64,000 nucleotides of DNA, from the NCBI GenBank assembly GCA_001939145.1, contig LSRX01000523.1, forward strand, positions 276,784 through 340,783, given 5' to 3'. The notes below the pieces were generated by a model. It did not search any database. It saw only the letters and a program-made list of their open reading frames with translations, and was not told where the DNA came from. Positions 61,298-64,000 of the stretch are shown piece after piece. Numbering within the stretch: the first letter of the stretch is position 1; every line of letters begins with the position of its first letter. Both the position numbers and the translations under genes were made by a program. This DNA is from Symbiodinium microadriaticum (lineage: Eukaryota > Sar > Dinophyceae > Suessiales > Symbiodiniaceae).

Positions 61298-62556
61298 GTC
61301 AGCCTTAATCAGCAGCAAAATGCAGAAGTCCGCGCATTTGGCAATTCACAGGTCTCCACCTTCCCTGCAGCAATTATAGGAGTTTCAGACATGATGACCC
61401 TGAGGCTGCTTGCTTCTTGCTTTGTCTCTGACTATCACACCTGTTGTTCATCTTCCGATCCTAGTATTCCTAGTTTGGAAATTGGCATCTCTTGCCGACG
61501 AACTGACTTGACCCCTGACAAATCCCTGTGGTGGGAAATCACTCGACTCGACCAGGACAGCCTCTTTCTGAGCCACGGTACTCTTCACAACTATCGCGAG
61601 CTCTGAAGACAACAGCCTCATCCTGCGTTGTGGTAGAAGTATGGAGGTGTTTGCACGTATACCTGATTTGGCCCATGGCTGTTGGGCGTCGTTCAGGATG
61701 TGCGTGGGGCTGGCTCAATGGCAACAGTTGATCAGCCGCCCAACTTCAAGATGTAGCCGGCAGAAGCTCGTGAAGGATTTCGGCTTCGTGATCACTGGGC
61801 ATCTGCCATGTGATGTCGTCATGCTATAAATCTTCGGAGCCTTTGCGAAAACACCGCTCTCCATATGGAATAGGTTTAGAGCCTGAGCTTGCGATTCAGC
61901 CCGTGGAGTTTTCAGATTTCCAGAAGGTTTCAGGATAGGGTTTAAGGCTTAGGGCTCCGAGGCAGCGATTGACAGCGTTGGCGATGCGAAGGACGCGGAT
62001 GAGAGGGTTTTTTGCAATGCTAGGATAAGGCTGAGGGGCTCGAACCGAAGACTGACGTATTCAGCGACGTGCTGAGCCCCAGAAAGCTGAGGGCCGTATT
62101 GACAGTAAGCCACTCGGCCCGTAAGCCCTGCATTCCTAAGGCTAGACCTTGAAGCCTAAACACGTTATTCAGTCCGAAGTGTGAGGATCCATGGGAGCCT
62201 GTTCTTCCGAACTGCTCGCAGCCATCCACTGCCCTCTCATGTTGACAAGCTTGGTGCGACACTTGTGGCATCAGCTCGGGTGTAGAGCTCGGGGGCTTAA
62301 GTCGTGAAGGTCTGGGGGTTGGGGCGCAGTGTCAGGCCGTAGGACATCGAGCCTGTATGTTGCAACATCACAGACGAAAAAAGCTTTGTGTCCGTCACTC
62401 GCCATTTGTACGAAGGCACGCATGTGTCCGCCAAGGTGCTGCTGGCAAGCACACGTGGCTCCACCCAAGACTTGAATTTTGCCCTAGAGCCTAGAGCCCA
62501 AATTTTAAATAGCAGAAGATCGGGTCATGCAGCCGCAACTGCCCGCAGCTCCCTCG
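61298..62556. repeat. Direct duplication R3, copy 2
   Basis: Begins immediately after a single N at 61297. Near identity to 57942-59200 plus the N suggests either a very recent duplication or an assembly or haplotype join. Confidence 0.9.
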
Positions 62557-64000
62557 GCGTTGCAATGGGCCAGAGCCGATGGTGGTCGGGCGTTAGTGTC
62601 GGATTGAGGGTGTCCGAAGTTGGCAGGGCGGCTTTACGACATGTCCTGGCTGCCTTCCTGAAAAGAGCAGCCCGGAGTCCCAAACACCAAGCAAGAGGCT
62701 CGGCACCATTGCTGGGCAAGCTCAGGTATTCATCCTAGTTTGCCAGCCAACCTGGATGGAAAAGCAAGGCTGAAGGCAAGCATCTCAGGTCGACCAAGAT
62801 TGCCACGCAGCTGCGACAGAAACACAAAGCTCTACACGCATTCCCAGCATGCCGTCGGTGGGCAAGGCAGAGCGCGTGCCGTCCGCCTGTCACGACCAGT
62901 CCACGCCATGCTGCGCCAAATTAATTACAAACTCTAAACCTACATTTGAGATCTAAACCCAAGACCCTTTGCATCGCGAGCTGTATGCGAGCAGGCATGC
63001 TGAAACCCCCGACAGAGCTTATCCTAAGCCCCAGGGTCTAGCATAGCAGGCCTCATGCAGGTTGTCACTTCCACGGATCATGCTCTTTCTGGGCACAGAA
63101 TGCTTCAACAACTCCTGAACATCCCGACACAAGGACCCCTCACCCAAACTCCTGAACTGATCCATTGTTAAGGCTGCTGTTCTGCAATGTGAGGACTCGG
63201 GCCGTCCACTGGGGCCATTGAAGGTATCCCCGCTCAAACCACCTCAACGTTAGGGTTCAGGATTCATGGAAGGACTGCAGCACGAGGGCCAAGTCGTACC
63301 AAGACATTGTCGCACAAGGCAAGAACATGAAGTCATGAAGCTAAGAAGGACAGCACAGGGTTTGGGGTTTAGGCCCCAAGCACTTCGAAAATCGAGGTTC
63401 GTCTTTGACGGCTGAGAGCCCAGGTTGGAGCATGCTTCGGCGCTTCGGGAACCTTTTTGTTATTGCAAGCTCCCAGGCACTGTCCGTGCCATGCTTGAAG
63501 CGCCTGGGGCTCGGCAAGTTCAAGGTTCTGCGCGTGAGCTCATTGAGCTCGTCTTCATGAAGTGTCCGGCAAAATAAGGAGTAAGAGCTCCCAAGGGTGG
63601 CACCAGGTGCCAGGGCTCCTCATTAAGAGCCGGCAAACGGTCTTCGGCTGCATTGGGCATCTCTGTGCCGGAAACTATGTCTACATGGTGAGCAGGGGGA
63701 GTGCAAATGTTGCAGATTCGGTCATGCTTGATGCCGCCCAGTGGTTTCGAAGGAAGTGCTCGGGCTTCCAGGTTTAGAGGGGCAGGGTGCTGGAGGTAGC
63801 CATGCAGTCTTGAATGTCCGATGGAAAGTGTCTTTGCAAGTCCCGTGCAGCTTGGAAGCGGTTGCAGGTAGGGGGAAAAGACGCCGTAAGTTGACCCCAA
63901 CGGCAGGGTCAAAAGGCTAACCTGCCGAGGATATGCTGCTGATGATCTGGCTCTGTTTGATTTATTCCTGGAATGGTTTCGGATGTTTGGGTGCAAGCCA
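62557..64000. other. Intergenic, no supported gene
   Basis: Frames up to 158 codons (63520-63996, minus) have no recognisable motif and an unconvincing composition. Scattered GGGTTT(A/G)GG phrases occur, for example near 63358. Confidence 0.4.

Noticed and set aside
61391-61606. Recurring 60-70 codon frames in the R2/R3 repeats as genes
   Set aside because: They recur only because the DNA is duplicated. Composition and context give no sign of coding.

Overview
The window is nuclear DNA of a dinoflagellate, most likely a Symbiodiniaceae-type alga. It has low gene density, degenerate TTTAGGG/CCCTAAA telomere-like tracts, many recent direct duplications, a spliced gene with an apparent GC-AG intron, and two large Ty1/copia-type LTR retrotransposons whose pol proteins carry dinoflagellate-style accessory domains. 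It holds few host genes. Two are supported: a spliced acyl-protein thioesterase/lysophospholipase gene (about 1380-2553, +) and an unrecognised, probably secreted or membrane-anchored protein of about 1000 residues (25289-28583, +). Scattered exon-like stretches at 2885-7563 may belong to further spliced genes.

Element A (7982-18743, minus strand, 10.8 kb) has 152-bp LTRs that differ at one position and a 5-bp target duplication. Its order is gag (CCCH plus CCHC fingers), aspartic protease, methyltransferase-like start, C-terminal remnant of integrase, TET/JBP-like 2-oxoglutarate dioxygenase, reverse transcriptase, RNase H, two membrane segments and 15-residue repeats. It is broken: the integrase core is absent, about 220 bp of the RT palm including YVDD lies inverted, and there are frameshifts and a nonsense codon. 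Near-identical LTRs on so damaged an interior suggest mobilisation in trans or assembly trouble.

Element B (32355-48017, plus strand, 15.7 kb) is the most interesting object here. It has 108-bp LTRs with one difference, a 5-bp target duplication (GTCAG) and almost intact coding. Gag (33150-34874) and pol (34875-40451) share one frame split only by a TAA. After a one-base shift at 40448 comes a 2371-codon frame. Its order is gag, two CCCH fingers with an RS-rich tail, protease (DTGS), TET/JBP-like dioxygenase (HxD...H...R), integrase, RT (YVDD), RNase H with an insertion, a methyltransferase-like domain, and then a GC-richer cargo block from about 42428. The cargo holds an SGNH/GDSL hydrolase (GDS, GND, DGFH), a Tpt1/KptA-like RNA 2'-phosphotransferase, a zinc ribbon and an unrecognised C-terminal region. 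I know of no described copia element with this set of cargo.

The remaining sequence is repeats and intergenic DNA. It includes a 54-bp minisatellite running into a 311-bp N gap (19035-19743), a tandem array of about 0.6-kb units (19744-21560, with a stray piece near 22420-22640), and three pairs of long direct duplications in the last 13 kb. Two isolated N bases (8106, 61297) sit at joins of duplicated sequence and probably mark assembly seams. All domain calls come from reading motifs by eye; none was checked by a search.
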